DNA from: Caldilineaceae bacterium
GTDB taxonomy: Bacteria > Chloroflexota > Anaerolineae > Caldilineales > Caldilineaceae
Direction: 5' to 3'
DNA: 64,000 bases
Assembly (NCBI GenBank): GCA_022842065.1
Contig: JALHQH010000048.1
Location: 28,565 to 92,564, forward strand
Part shown: positions 1-11,570 of the stretch, piece by piece
Layout: each line of letters opens with the position of its first letter
Position numbering within the stretch: position 1 is the first letter of the stretch
Notes under the pieces: model-generated
Told to the model about the DNA's origin: nothing
Database searches by the model: none
What the model saw: the letters and a program-made list of their open reading frames with translations, nothing else
Position numbers and translations under genes: made by a program

Positions 1-340
1 AGCGGTCGATGTCCAAATGCGGTTCCTCGCCCAGGAAGATAATCAAGCCGGTCCGCTCATTGCCGGCATAAAAGAATTCATTTTCGCGCGGACGAATCGC
101 TTTGCTATAGCCTTCTTCAAATTTGACTTCCGGTCGCAACAGATGATGCGTTCCCGGAATCTGAAACAGATAAAACCCATCAGCCTTGATTTCGCCGATC
201 TTGTGCGCCTTTAGATAATTGATCAGATAGTAGGGCAGCCCAGAAGAAACAGCACCGGCATCCGCCCACTGATGCCAACCGGCAATCATGTAGAGTGATT
301 GCGGGGTTGGCTTTTCCCAAAGTTCAAGCGCATTCGTCAT
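1..340 (-). CDS. PAC2 family protein, N-terminal part (cut by window edge)
   Basis: An open frame on the minus strand starts at ATG 340 and runs off the left edge, giving about 113 residues. The translation begins MTNALELWEKPTPQSLYM and continues with IAGWHQWADAGAVSSGLPYY and, later, ENEFFYAGNERTG. The early 'G(W/F)xxWxDAGxVSSxxxxYL' pattern is that of PAC2 (proteasome assembly chaperone, ATP-grasp-like) proteins, which are common as stand-alone genes of unknown role in bacteria. The C-terminal half is outside the window. Nothing in the visible neighbourhood says what it acts on. The family call rests on pattern memory only. Confidence 0.6.
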   Translation of the reverse strand, partial: MTNALELWEKPTPQSLYMIAGWHQWADAGAVSSGLPYYLINYLKAHKIGEIKADGFYLFQIPGTHHLLRPEVKFEEGYSKAIRPRENEFFYAGNERTGLIIFLGEEPHLDIDR

Positions 341-706
341 GATAAACCCTTATCTATGCTCAGCAATACTTCGCATCTATCTTTTGCGCTGAATGAGCAG
401 CCCCGTTTTTCTCGCTGTTCAAACTGGGGCGCTCATTTCAACCGCAGTATAATCGATCCGACCCACGCTTTGAAAGTGGGTTTCTTGGTTTGGGCTATCG
501 CATGATTGTCAGTTTTCCAACAATTAGTGGCGGTTTGCCCAAATACAGTGCCTGCAGTAGCCTGCTCGACAGTATAACATTGGCTTTGGAGGTTTAAGCT
601 GAAGAATAACTGACTAAGTATGCATAAATCACACACAGGACAAGTATACGAGTAGAGCTTACAGGTTAATTATATTATCATACCGCACCAGGACGCTGAA
701 ACAAAA
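341..706. other. Non-coding stretch, upstream of the PAC2 gene
   Basis: I see no convincing gene here. The only structure I noticed is a short hairpin at about 461-486 (arms ACCCAC/GTGGGT, followed by TTTCTT), which could end a plus-strand transcript, but no plus-strand gene precedes it. The minus-strand promoter of the PAC2 gene presumably lies here. Confidence 0.4.
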
Positions 707-733
707 TGGGACCCTGAATGATTCAGGGTCCCA
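707..733 (-). terminator. Rho-independent terminator of the anti-sigma gene
   Basis: TGGGACCCTGAA and TTCAGGGTCCCA form a perfect 12-bp stem with a 3-nt loop. On the minus strand it is followed by TTTTGTTTC. It lies 33 bp beyond the stop at 766, as expected for the end of the sigma/anti-sigma operon. Confidence 0.8.
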
Positions 734-765
734 TCGGATTTCAACTTCAGCACAAAGGCAATGTC

Positions 766-2859
766 TCAGGGTGCGGTTGTCGTAACAGTAGAAGTGGCGG
801 TGGCCGTCAGCTCTGGCGCATTGCCGGCACCAGTTACAATATCACCAGCGCCCAATGTATCATCAGCGATCACTGTAATGGTAAACTCCCATTCATCGCG
901 GGCCTGGGCCTCATCAACAACTTCCAGCTTCACCTCGTAGTCACCCACGGCTGTAGGTTTGCCGACGAGTTGATACGTGCCGTCGGTCTCACTGAGTTTG
1001 AGTTGCAACCAGCTGTCCAAAGGCTCGACTAGGCTGATCGTCAGCTTGCCGGGTTCCCTGTCACTTGCACTGACGTCCATCTCAAATTCGTTGCCAACGA
1101 TCAGCACATCAGGCACAGTGCGCACAAATGTCGGCTTTGCGTTGACAACAATCTCTACCCTGCCGGGAACGCTCTGGACATCCTGACCCTCGCGATCAGT
1201 CACGGCAAAGGTAAAGCTGTCATTCCCGCTGAACTGGCTGGGTGGTGTATAGAGGACGACAGCACCATCTTGCGACAGCACCGAGCCATTTCCACTTGGT
1301 GTCAGATCAATAATATACAGTTGGTCATCATCTTCATCCGTAACGAAGTCCAGTAATGGGATCGAAGTTGGGCTGTCCTGATTAACATTAATCTTAATTT
1401 CACGCACAATTGGCAGCCGATTTACTGCGGTTGGCGTTGCGGTCGGCGGCACGGTTGTATCGGTCGGCGTCGCGGTCGGCGGCACGGTTGTATCGGTCGG
1501 CGTTGCGGTCGGCGGCACGGTTGTATCGGTCGGTGTCGCAGTCGGTGGCACGGTTGTATCAGTCGGCGTCGCAGTCGGTGGCACAGTTGTATCGGTCGGC
1601 GTCGCAGTCGGTGGCACCGGCGTATTGGTCGGCGTCGCAGTCGGTGGCACGGTCGGCGGTATGGGCGTACTGGTCGCAGTGTGCGTCGGCAGGCGCTGCA
1701 ATGTCGGCGTCATGCGCGTTGCGGTCGGTGTCCGCGTATACATGGGGGTAGCAGTCGCTGTCGGCGGTGTAAAGGGTGCTAATGTCGGTGCCCCAGAATT
1801 TGTACTGGCTGTGGACACCGATGTTGGACTTTTGGTTGGTACCACAAAAGTTGCTGTTGCCACTGGGCTCAACAGCCGTACCGTCGCCGTTGGTAGGAGC
1901 GTTGGCGTGCTAAAAGGACTCGTTTGCCCACCGGCGCTATTAGGCGGCAAGCTAGTTTTTGTCGGGGCCAACGTATTCCCATTTGACACCGGGGTGCTCG
2001 TATTCGGCTGCGCTGTACCATTATTCGACACAGACGTACGGGTAGCAACGATTGTTGTGCCGGCACGATCGGCGGTAGGCGTCGGTGATGTAGAGCCAGA
2101 ACTGGTGGCGGTGGCAACCGCGCCAGTCGCCGGTGCCGACGTCGCCGTTGGCAGCAACGCATTGGTTTCCCCCGCTGGTGCAGTAGCCGTTGGGGGTACA
2201 TCCACCGCTGCACTGATCGTGGTTGCTTCAGCCGTCTCGTTACCTTCGTCAGTACCGCCTGCGACAGTCGTGGCGATGGCTGCAGGAGTTGCCACCGATG
2301 GGGTATCCGTTGTTTCACCGGCAGTAGACAGATCAACAGTCGGGGTGATTACTTCTTCATCACCGTTCAGAACAACACTTTCGGTGGCAGTGGGTGTCAG
2401 CGCGCCGGCAATATCATCGGGCGGCAATGCACCAGGTGCAATGACAGTCGGCGCGGAGCCGGTACCCGAGGTGCCCGGCGCGTTAAACTCACGCAATAAC
2501 ATGGGGCCCCATACCACGAAGGCGAGAATGGCAGCCAATGTAGCACCCGCCAATGTCAGCGAAGGTGCCAGGCGCAACCGTTGCTGCAGCCAATCCCACA
2601 TCCCCCCTTTGGCCGCTGCGCGTCGTTGCGCAGGTTGGCGCACATAGGTCGGCAAGGGGCGCTCACTTGGCATCGGTGACGCCGTCGGTTGCACTTCCTC
2701 ATTGACCGCAGCAGTAAGGGTAGAGGACTGTAATGTATTTGCTACTTCAGCAAGCACCTGCTGTTTTAAACGTTCAGCAAATTCCGGCGGCATCTGCCGA
2801 TAAGGCAAATGTCGATGGAAAAGTGCTTGTAATTCTTGTTCGTTAAAGTTCTCGGCCAT
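766..2859 (-). CDS. Membrane-anchored anti-sigma-factor-like protein with large Thr/Pro-rich exported region
   Basis: The start is taken at ATG 2859, one base after the sigma-factor stop, with GAGG 8 nt upstream; this gives 697 aa. An in-frame upstream start at 2874 is possible. A short N-terminal cytoplasmic part (about 95 aa, with residues such as HRHLPYRQMPPEFAERLK) precedes one membrane helix (around LAPSLTLAGATLAAILAFVV). About 350 residues of Thr/Pro/Ser-rich sequence follow, including near-perfect 11-residue repeats (PPTATPTDTTV). The C-terminus has two beta-sandwich modules: a cadherin/Big-like one (VTDEDDDQLYI ... FSGNDSFTFAVTD) and a He_PIG-like one (DYEVKLEVVDEAQ). Coupling to an ECF sigma gene suggests it holds the sigma factor at the membrane and senses something outside the cell. 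No classic ZAS zinc motif is visible, so the anti-sigma role is inferred from context. Confidence 0.65.
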   Translation of the reverse strand: MAENFNEQELQALFHRHLPYRQMPPEFAERLKQQVLAEVANTLQSSTLTAAVNEEVQPTASPMPSERPLPTYVRQPAQRRAAAKGGMWDWLQQRLRLAPSLTLAGATLAAILAFVVWGPMLLREFNAPGTSGTGSAPTVIAPGALPPDDIAGALTPTATESVVLNGDEEVITPTVDLSTAGETTDTPSVATPAAIATTVAGGTDEGNETAEATTISAAVDVPPTATAPAGETNALLPTATSAPATGAVATATSSGSTSPTPTADRAGTTIVATRTSVSNNGTAQPNTSTPVSNGNTLAPTKTSLPPNSAGGQTSPFSTPTLLPTATVRLLSPVATATFVVPTKSPTSVSTASTNSGAPTLAPFTPPTATATPMYTRTPTATRMTPTLQRLPTHTATSTPIPPTVPPTATPTNTPVPPTATPTDTTVPPTATPTDTTVPPTATPTDTTVPPTATPTDTTVPPTATPTDTTVPPTATPTAVNRLPIVREIKINVNQDSPTSIPLLDFVTDEDDDQLYIIDLTPSGNGSVLSQDGAVVLYTPPSQFSGNDSFTFAVTDREGQDVQSVPGRVEIVVNAKPTFVRTVPDVLIVGNEFEMDVSASDREPGKLTISLVEPLDSWLQLKLSETDGTYQLVGKPTAVGDYEVKLEVVDEAQARDEWEFTITVIADDTLGAGDIVTGAGNAPELTATATSTVTTTAP
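1431..1660. repeat. 33-bp minisatellite inside the anti-sigma gene
   Basis: About six copies of a 33-bp unit encode PPTATPTDTTV. The copies differ by a few third-position changes (for example GGCGGC versus GGTGGC). Copy number is likely to vary between strains and would change the length of the extracellular stalk. Confidence 0.8.
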
Positions 2860-2860
2860 T

Positions 2861-3478
2861 TTAAGCCTCAACACCTATAAATGCATGATGGAACTGCTGC
2901 CGTACTCGACTCAAAAGCGATTCAGTTGCTTTATATGAGCGCCCAAGCACTTCAGCAATTTCAGCCACACTTAAACCAACATGATAACGCAATAATAATG
3001 CTTGTTGTGCCTGCTCTGGCAATTCATCCAATGCTTCTTGTAGCTCTACCCCAATACTCGACGGCGCTTCCGTACTTAACCAAACGGGTAACTCTACAGT
3101 CTGCTTGGAGCGTCGCCAGTAATCAGCCACCTTACGACAAGCAATAGAATAAATAAACGTGCTCAAGTTCACATTACCGTCAAACTTTTTAATCGACTGG
3201 ACCAGCCCCAACAACGTTTCACTCAGGACATCTTTGGCATCGTCTTCGTTACGCGTGTTATAGACCATATAGTTATACAGCTTTGGGCTCCATTGATCCA
3301 TCAATTGCTCCCAAGCTTGGGCATCACCTGCCTGTAGACGGTGTAAAAACGCTAAGTCATGCGGCGTTGCATGCTTTTGGGCATCGCTATCAGCATCTGT
3401 GTTGGTATTCGATTGTGGCTTTGAAAAGAATCTGCGACTCATCATGGATCGCAACGCCTGTAAATCATATAATAGCAC
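2861..3478 (-). CDS. ECF-type RNA polymerase sigma factor
   Basis: 205 aa. Sigma region 2 is seen in WSPKLYNYMVYNTRNEDDAK ... ETLLGLVQSIKKFD ... STFIYSIACRKVADYWRR. Region 4 with its helix-turn-helix is LPEQAQQALLLRYHVGLS followed by VAEIAEVLGRSYKATESLLS. Size and two-region layout are typical of group 4 (ECF) factors. The gene ends one base before the anti-sigma-like gene, so the two are almost certainly co-transcribed. ATG 3478 is the longest start; ATGs at 3445 and 3442 are alternatives and none has a strong ribosome site. The ECF subgroup was not determined. Confidence 0.85.
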   Translation of the reverse strand: MLLYDLQALRSMMSRRFFSKPQSNTNTDADSDAQKHATPHDLAFLHRLQAGDAQAWEQLMDQWSPKLYNYMVYNTRNEDDAKDVLSETLLGLVQSIKKFDGNVNLSTFIYSIACRKVADYWRRSKQTVELPVWLSTEAPSSIGVELQEALDELPEQAQQALLLRYHVGLSVAEIAEVLGRSYKATESLLSRVRQQFHHAFIGVEA

Positions 3479-3676
3479 TATCTATCTTTTAACTGATGAC
3501 ACCGATATTACTACATCCTCCGCTCAGTTGCGCTGTGATTGGAGTTGAGCACTACGACATCCTATGTAGTTTATCACGACTTATGTAGCTGAATCCTTAC
3601 AATATTTTTATTGTGCTGTCAAATTTTTTTTGAAATAAACTTCATCCCTGCAAACATATTAGCGAATCGTGTTACG

Positions 3677-4990
3677 TTACCTATTGCTGCGTAGCACACC
3701 CGCAATTTGCGATCCCCAAGAGAGTAATGCTTCATCCGCGCCAAAACGGGCCACCAATTGTAGCCCTAAAGGCAAGCCATTACTCGCCACACCAGCAGGC
3801 ACCGTCAAAGCCGGCATTCCAGTGTGTGTCCAGGGCAAATTAAGGTTTGGATTACCAGTGGCATGCAAACCGACAGGGGCTGGACCAGGGGCAGCAGGTG
3901 AGATCCAGAGATCGATCCCGGCCTGATCCATCTGTTCAGTTAAACTAGCCCGCAATGCAACACAGTGCTGCCGGGCCGCCGCCAATTCAGTTGCTGTCAC
4001 GCCTTGGCCAATCTCAATGATCTCACGCGTCCGGGGGCGGTAAAGCGGCGCAAACGCAGCGTAGAGTTGCGCATGTTCCTGCGCAAACTCCGCAAAGACC
4101 AACCGCCGGTGAAGGTCATTCAGATCGTCAATTTCGGCCAAGGTTGGCAGCTGTTTAACCGTAAAGCCTGCTGCCGCTAACTGATACGTTTGGCGCTGAA
4201 AGGCAGTCAGCGCATCAGGTTCCGTTTGCTCTAAGTAAGGCCCCTGCGGCACCCCAAGCACCGGCGGCCGATCGGAAACAGGTTGGTGCTGCCAATCGCG
4301 ACAAAGTACGGCGGCCGCCGCCTGCATCCCCGCAACGTCTTGCGTAAAGAGGCCAATGGTATCGACAGTACGTGAAAAATAAAGTAAGCCCGCAGTAGGA
4401 ATGCGGTCAAAGGTTGGTTTAAAGCCGACAATCCCACAGTAGGCAGCCGGCCGAATCACCGAGCCAATGGTCTGGGTGCCAAGCGCTAACGTACACAGAC
4501 CGGCAGCCACCGCCGCGGCCGAACCACTGCTCGATCCTCCTGGCGTGTGGCCCAAGTGATGAGGATTGTGCGTTGGTCCTGGTTCAAAATAGGCAAACTC
4601 AGTCGTCACGGTTTTACCGGCAATCAAAGCCCCGGCCGCGCGCAGGAGCCCAACGACGGCAGCTTCCTCACCAGCCAGTACGGCTGGTGGTAGCTGGGAA
4701 CCGGCATGCGTAACAAACCCGTCAACCTGTAAAATATCTTTCACGCCGACCAGTGCACCATAGAGAGGTGGCCAGGCGGCAGCGCCCTGATTGGGGGTGC
4801 GTAGCTGCGTGGCTTCCTGCCGCAGCCGGCCAAGGCGACCGAGGGGACTTGGCTCTGGTAAGAATGCTTCAATGACGGGATCAACTTGCTCGATCCGCCG
4901 ACAGATCTCTTCCAGATAAAGCGAAAGACTATGCTGTCCATCTTGTAATGCATGTAACGTTGGTGCGAGCGGGGCATCATGAATAGACAA
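3677..4990 (-). CDS. Amidase signature family amidohydrolase
   Basis: 437 aa, a normal length for the amidase signature (AS) family, which hydrolyses carbon-nitrogen amide bonds with a Ser-cisSer-Lys triad. All three elements are visible: Lys84 in GVKDI, the Ser153-155 stretch in GGSSSGSAAA, and the nucleophile Ser177 in TIGSVIRPA. The start is a TTG at 4990 supported by GAGGA 7 nt upstream; an ATG overlapping that site is in another frame. The gene stands alone, so the substrate is unknown. GatA is unlikely because no gatB or gatC lies nearby. Confidence 0.85.
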   Translation of the reverse strand: MSIHDAPLAPTLHALQDGQHSLSLYLEEICRRIEQVDPVIEAFLPEPSPLGRLGRLRQEATQLRTPNQGAAAWPPLYGALVGVKDILQVDGFVTHAGSQLPPAVLAGEEAAVVGLLRAAGALIAGKTVTTEFAYFEPGPTHNPHHLGHTPGGSSSGSAAAVAAGLCTLALGTQTIGSVIRPAAYCGIVGFKPTFDRIPTAGLLYFSRTVDTIGLFTQDVAGMQAAAAVLCRDWQHQPVSDRPPVLGVPQGPYLEQTEPDALTAFQRQTYQLAAAGFTVKQLPTLAEIDDLNDLHRRLVFAEFAQEHAQLYAAFAPLYRPRTREIIEIGQGVTATELAAARQHCVALRASLTEQMDQAGIDLWISPAAPGPAPVGLHATGNPNLNLPWTHTGMPALTVPAGVASNGLPLGLQLVARFGADEALLSWGSQIAGVLRSNR

Positions 4991-5333
4991 GGAGCCATCC
5001 TCGGTTCTGTGTTGGTAAAAATGTTCGCGGCACTAGCTACAGCCAGTAGCGCATATTAAAAACTACCAAATATGCTCAGCTATCTCATAATTTAGTATTT
5101 TCTACACGAGTAAAAATGCTAAATTATGACAACCGCTGGTAAAAAAAGGAATCCAGTATCATTGCACCATCAATTTTGCACGATACGCCGTGCCATGACG
5201 CAGGGATCAGAAGGGGGAAGAGACAAGCGCCAAATGCAGATTTAGATTTTGCCCACAAGCTCACGCCGCTAGGGTTGTCTCAGTTTACTGCAAAATTAGC
5301 CATAAAAACAACAGTATTTTGCCGCAACTTGGG
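4991..5333. other. Non-coding gap between ligA and the amidase
   Basis: About 340 bp, AT-rich near 5080-5160, with no gene-like frame, RNA gene or strong hairpin that I can see. It probably holds the end of the ligA transcript and the amidase promoter. Confidence 0.4.
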
Positions 5334-7385
<2,052 letters not shown>

Positions 7386-7457
7386 CTAAAAGGTCAACAA
7401 AAGTAAAGTATTTTTTGTTTGATGGGTGATCACACAAAATTGGTTAAAATATCTGTC

Positions 7458-7919
7458 CTATGGCAATGGTGCGAGCATTTCTGCCGGTGTCCAACCAACC
7501 AATCCGTCCTCTGCGCGCACACGATACCATTGTTCCCCCTCGACCGCCACGGGATATCCCCCATAATCACCACTCGGTTCCAGCAACGTAAAGATCGCCT
7601 CAAGGGCATACTGGTTCATCACCGGGGCCTGGCGGCTGGCATCCACATAAAGGCGCACAGCTGTCGTCATTGGCCGCACTTGTTGGCCCGGCAGCAGGAG
7701 CGCCGCTGCTTCCGTCACCGTGGCGGTCACCGCTACCGTTTGCGTCTCGGTGATCGCAGCCGCCGGCAATGCCATGCCACCGGCGGCAGCGGTTACGGCA
7801 GGTGTCGGTGCCGTTTCAGCAGTATCTGATCCACCACAGCCGGCAAAGACTAAGACAATTGCCACAAAAAAGAGCGCATGTATTCTAAGACGAATGTTTG
7901 GCTGTAAGGTTACGCTCAC
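7458..7919 (-). CDS. Small lipoprotein with SH3-like domain
   Basis: Start at GTG 7919, chosen because AGGAG lies 8 nt upstream and it gives a tidy lipoprotein signal. A longer ATG frame from 7961 exists, but it begins inside a hairpin and lacks a ribosome site. The protein is 153 aa. It has a basic N-terminus, a hydrophobic helix (HALFFVAIVLV) and lipobox FAGC, so it should be lipidated and face outside. After an Ala/Thr-rich linker comes a bacterial SH3-like module (RLYVDASRQAPVM ... GEQWYRVRAEDGLVGWTPA), usually a cell-wall binding fold. It sits between polX and ligA, with no obvious functional link to repair. Confidence 0.75.
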   Translation of the reverse strand: MSVTLQPNIRLRIHALFFVAIVLVFAGCGGSDTAETAPTPAVTAAAGGMALPAAAITETQTVAVTATVTEAAALLLPGQQVRPMTTAVRLYVDASRQAPVMNQYALEAIFTLLEPSGDYGGYPVAVEGEQWYRVRAEDGLVGWTPAEMLAPLP

Positions 7920-7950
7920 TTCAACTTCTCCTGTTACAGTCAGATTATGC

Positions 7951-7977
7951 GTAGTGCGCATCGGCGATGCGCACTAC
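7951..7977. repeat. Perfect hairpin between polX and the lipoprotein gene
   Basis: GTAGTGCGCATC and GATGCGCACTAC are perfect 12-bp arms around a 3-nt loop, 16 bp beyond the polX stop. There is no U-run after it on either strand, so it is more likely an RNA processing or stabilising element than a terminator. Confidence 0.6.
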
Positions 7978-7992
7978 CTGTTGAATCAGCTT

Positions 7993-9795
7993 TTATTTTT
8001 CATGGCCTTTCAGCAAGGCCAACATTGCAGCCAGGGGGCGGGTGTTGATCACATCAGCAGCAGTCAACCAGGCCCGACGCGCCGTGGCAACCCCATAAGG
8101 CATAATATTCATGCCATCAACCGCATGCGCATCACTGTTGATGGCAATTTTGCAGCCAAGCTCGACCGCACGGCGGGCATAAACATCACTCAAATCGAGC
8201 CGGCTAGGATGGGCATTAATCTCAGGTACGGTGCCGGTTTCCACACAGACTTGCAAAACCTGCTCCACATCCAGTTCAGACGGCGCACGTGACCCAATCA
8301 AACGGCCAGTCGCATGGCCGAGGATATCCACATGTGGGTTACGAATCGCCTTAATACAACGCTCGGTGATTGTCGCGCGTTCCTGGCGTAGACCGCTGTG
8401 AATACTCGCCACCACCACATCTAGTTCGGCCAGGATCTCATCGGGTAATCCAAGTGAGCCATCAGCCAGGATTTCAACTTCAATACCGCGCAACAGGCGA
8501 AAGTCAATGCCTTCGGCAGCATACTGTGCGTTAAGTCGCGCAATTTCCACTGCTTGTTGGCGCACCCGCTCCGTATCTAGACCACCAACCATGCCCAGGC
8601 CGCTACTGTGATCGCAGAGTGCCCAATAGGTGTAGCCCCGTGCCTGTGCCGCGGCAGCCATTGCCGCAATCGTGGCCGTGCCGTCACTCCAATCACTGTG
8701 ACCATGTAATTCACCACGCAGATCGGCCAGGGTCAACAGCGCCGGCAACGTATGGTCGCGGGCGGCACCGATTTCGCCACGATTCTCACGCAATTCGGGC
8801 GGGACCCAGCTCAACCCTAAAAATTCATAAAGTTCCGCTTCTTCAGAGAAAAAGCGTTCCTCACCCTCGGTGGTTTGCGCTTTACCGGTACCGGTTAGCC
8901 CATATTCGTTAAGACTCCACCCCTGGCGCAACGCAATTTCACGCAGGGGCACATTGTGTTCCTTGCTGCCGGTAAAATACTGTAACGCCGCCCCCCAATG
9001 TTGCGCTTCCACCACGCGCAGATCAACCTGCATGCCACTGGCCAAGATCACACTCGATTTGGTCTCACCGGCGTGGGTAACATCATGGATTTGGGGAAGG
9101 GATTGAAAAGCTTTCATCACCGCTGCTGGCTCGCTGCTGACACAGAGCAGATCCATATCACCAATGGTCTCTTTCCAACGGCGCAAGCTGCCGGCCACCT
9201 CGATGCGGTCAATCGTCCCGGCGGGCAGGGCAGCTTGTAAAGCCGCGACCAAACCGTCAGCCAAGGGTCGGGCATCACCAATCGGCATGCGCTCGTCCCC
9301 GCGTTTGGCGAGCAGAGCAATGCCCTTGAGGATCTTCTCTTCGCTTTTGGCCCCAAAGCCTTTTAGCGTCCGCAACTTGCCGGCTTCGGCGGCGGCCTGC
9401 AATTCGGCAATGCTGGTTACGCCGACCTCTTCCCAAAGACGGCGCGCCTTTTTAGGCCCCATATCCGGCACCTGCATCATGGCGACCACCCCCGGTGGCA
9501 CCTGCTGCTTGAGATCTTCAATCTCTTGGACAAAACCTTGGGTAAAGAGTTCGTTTAAAAGGCCGGCAATGCCCTTGCCAACCCCAGCGACCGCCAGCAG
9601 TTGACCTTGGGCGTGGATCGCGCTGATATCCTGCGGCAAATTTTTGATCGCTTCGGCAGCATTCTGAAAGGCAATCACACGGAAGCGATTCGCATCCAGA
9701 ATTTGCAGAATATCAGCAACCAATGCCAGCAGATCAGCAACTTCTTTATTCGTTAAGCGGGTGGGCGCGCGCTGCGATGTGGGTTGTTCACTCAT
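7993..9795 (-). CDS. polX: Family X DNA polymerase with PHP domain (PolX)
   Basis: 600 aa from ATG 9795; a TTG 2 codons upstream is less likely. The layout is standard bacterial PolX: N-terminal 8-kDa-like and helix-hairpin-helix domain ([29 protein letters not shown]); nucleotidyltransferase core with [16 protein letters not shown] supplying two metal-binding Asp and VDLRVV the third; and a C-terminal PHP phosphoesterase domain starting [13 protein letters not shown] and continuing WALCDHSS ... [13 protein letters not shown] ... [10 protein letters not shown]. The enzyme fills short gaps in base-excision and end repair, and the PHP domain gives 3'-5' exonuclease activity. It is first in a run that ends in ligA, a sensible gap-fill and seal pairing. 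Confidence 0.95.
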   Translation of the reverse strand: MSEQPTSQRAPTRLTNKEVADLLALVADILQILDANRFRVIAFQNAAEAIKNLPQDISAIHAQGQLLAVAGVGKGIAGLLNELFTQGFVQEIEDLKQQVPPGVVAMMQVPDMGPKKARRLWEEVGVTSIAELQAAAEAGKLRTLKGFGAKSEEKILKGIALLAKRGDERMPIGDARPLADGLVAALQAALPAGTIDRIEVAGSLRRWKETIGDMDLLCVSSEPAAVMKAFQSLPQIHDVTHAGETKSSVILASGMQVDLRVVEAQHWGAALQYFTGSKEHNVPLREIALRQGWSLNEYGLTGTGKAQTTEGEERFFSEEAELYEFLGLSWVPPELRENRGEIGAARDHTLPALLTLADLRGELHGHSDWSDGTATIAAMAAAAQARGYTYWALCDHSSGLGMVGGLDTERVRQQAVEIARLNAQYAAEGIDFRLLRGIEVEILADGSLGLPDEILAELDVVVASIHSGLRQERATITERCIKAIRNPHVDILGHATGRLIGSRAPSELDVEQVLQVCVETGTVPEINAHPSRLDLSDVYARRAVELGCKIAINSDAHAVDGMNIMPYGVATARRAWLTAADVINTRPLAAMLALLKGHEK

Positions 9796-10049
9796 GCACA
9801 ATGTAAATCTAGGTTAGCATGCGCTTGCTTGGCAAAGAGCCGTTGCTCATAGTTCAGCAACTTTCGGTTCTTCACAACGAGCACATTAGGAGTAATTTAA
9901 TAAATTAGTAATGAATAGCGCACAAAGAATTCCACGAATTATAGCACGTTTGTCTGACTTAACAAAGTTCTGATCTATACGTTCATTGTGCGCAAAGACT
10001 ACGCTCGTGCTGATCAAACAACAAAAATGGGTACGGTCGCAAGGTATAG

Positions 10050-10069
10050 TATAATTTAAACCAAAGGAG
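10050..10069 (+). promoter_or_regulatory. -10 element and ribosome site of the GNAT-MBL gene
   Basis: TATAAT at 10050-10055 sits just upstream of AAGGAG at 10064-10069, with ATG at 10079. The very short leader is unusual but both elements match consensus. I could not settle a -35 box. Confidence 0.55.
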
Positions 10070-10078
10070 ATCATCATT

Positions 10079-11494
10079 ATGGCACAAGCAACGCTTCAAC
10101 GACCTTTCCAACAATTGACCACCAATCGCCTGATCTTGCGCCGCTTTCGGCGTGAAGACAGCGAATCCTTGTTGGCCATCCGCAACGATCCAGAAGTGGC
10201 GCGCTACCAAAGCTGGCCAACCAGCACGCGCGCAGGCATCAACACCTTTATTGATGCTTTGCAGCAAATTGAACCAGGCACGCCCGGCGAATGGTTCCAA
10301 TTTGCGGTCACGCTACGGGAAAGCGGCACATTAATTGGGGACTGTGGCCTGCATGTCCTGGCCGAAGATGCGCGCATGGCAGAAATTGGCTACACTTTTG
10401 CGCTAGCCTTTCAAGGGCAGGGGTATGCCACGGAAGCAGTGCGCGCCATGCTTGACTATGCCTTTGGCGCACTGGCTCTGCATCGGATTGCCGGGGTTAG
10501 CGATGTGCGCAACCAAGGCTCGATTCGCGTACTGGAACGGCTGGGCTTTCGCCGCGAAGGCCATACCGTGCAGGCCTTCTGGAACAAAGGTACTTGGGTT
10601 GACGAATATCTCTATGCCATGCTACGGGATGAGTGGCTACACCAGGCCCCAGCCCAATCGACAGCCCAGACAAAAGTGGTTTTGCTCGGCACCGGCACCC
10701 CCAATGCGGATCCCCACCGGCATGGAGCCGCCTCCGCCGTGGTCGTGAGCGACCAGGCCTATCTGGTTGATGCCGGGCCGGGTATTGTACGGCGCGCAGC
10801 AGCCGCCGCGCAAAAAGGCATCGGTGCGCTGGCCATGCCAGGGTTGACACGCCTCTTCCTCACCCATCTGCACTCTGATCATACTGCCGGCCTGGCTGAT
10901 CTGATCCTAACGCCCTGGGTGTTAGGCCGCAGCGAGCCGTTGGTCATCTATGGACCGGTCGGCACCCAGGCCATGGTCGATCATCTGTTGGCCGCCTATA
11001 CCGAAGATATCCGCGAGCGCCGGGAAGGGCTGGAACCCGCCAATGACAGCGGCTATCAGGTCGTTGTGCATGAGTACAACGCTGGGCTGATCTATCAAGA
11101 TGAGCGGGTACAAGTTGCGGCCTTTCGCGTCCAACATGGCGCTTGGCCAGCCTTTGGGCTACGCTTTAGCACGGCTGATCGCACGGTAGTCTTCTCCGGC
11201 GATACCACGCCCTTTCCTGGATTGGCGGCGCACTACCAAGGCTGCGACCTGTTGATCCACGAGGTCTATTCGGCCACGGCCTTTGCCGAGCGACCGGCGG
11301 CGTGGCAACGTTATCACCAGGCCGTCCATACCTCGACGCGTGAATTGGCGGCCCTGGCGACCCAGGCCAAGCCGGGGCTACTCGTGTTAGTCCATCAGCT
11401 CTTCTGGGGGCGCACAGAGAACGAAGTGCTGGCCGAAATTTGCGAAGGGTACGCTGGTGCTGTTGTGTCGGGGCGCGATTTGGAGGTTTATTAG
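10079..11494 (+). CDS. GNAT acetyltransferase fused to metallo-beta-lactamase-fold hydrolase
   Basis: 471 aa in one uninterrupted frame. Residues ~10-185 are a RimJ/RimL-like GNAT N-acetyltransferase (RLILRRFRREDSES ... IGYTFALAFQGQGYATEAVR ... SIRVLERLGFRREG). Residues ~198-471 are an MBL-fold enzyme of the RNase Z/ElaC-like type: VVLLGTGTPN, then the zinc motif HLHSDHTAG, FSGDTTPFPG and the late VLVHQLFW. Both halves look intact. GNATs acetylate amines using acetyl-CoA, and MBL enzymes of this group cleave phosphodiesters, esters or lactones. AAGGAG supports the ATG. The joint substrate is unknown; detoxification of an acylatable compound is only a guess. Confidence 0.85.
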   Translation: MAQATLQRPFQQLTTNRLILRRFRREDSESLLAIRNDPEVARYQSWPTSTRAGINTFIDALQQIEPGTPGEWFQFAVTLRESGTLIGDCGLHVLAEDARMAEIGYTFALAFQGQGYATEAVRAMLDYAFGALALHRIAGVSDVRNQGSIRVLERLGFRREGHTVQAFWNKGTWVDEYLYAMLRDEWLHQAPAQSTAQTKVVLLGTGTPNADPHRHGAASAVVVSDQAYLVDAGPGIVRRAAAAAQKGIGALAMPGLTRLFLTHLHSDHTAGLADLILTPWVLGRSEPLVIYGPVGTQAMVDHLLAAYTEDIRERREGLEPANDSGYQVVVHEYNAGLIYQDERVQVAAFRVQHGAWPAFGLRFSTADRTVVFSGDTTPFPGLAAHYQGCDLLIHEVYSATAFAERPAAWQRYHQAVHTSTRELAALATQAKPGLLVLVHQLFWGRTENEVLAEICEGYAGAVVSGRDLEVY

Positions 11495-11502
11495 GGGGAG
11501 GT

Positions 11503-11567
11503 ATATCGGTACATCGGTAAATCGGTATATCAGTAAATCGGTATATCAGTAAATCGGTATATCGGTA
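11503..11567. repeat. Short tandem repeat, unit about ATCGGTAT/ATCAGTAA
   Basis: Eight or so copies of an 8-bp unit (ATCGGTAA, ATCGGTAT, ATCAGTAA) directly after the GNAT-MBL stop. The same unit recurs at 14489-14595 between E2 and E1beta. Confidence 0.8.
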
Positions 11568-11570
11568 CGC

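Noticed and set aside
1625..2647. 340-aa plus-strand frame opposite the anti-sigma gene
   Set aside because: Valine/glycine-rich antisense of the Thr/Pro repeats, without start signals or domains.
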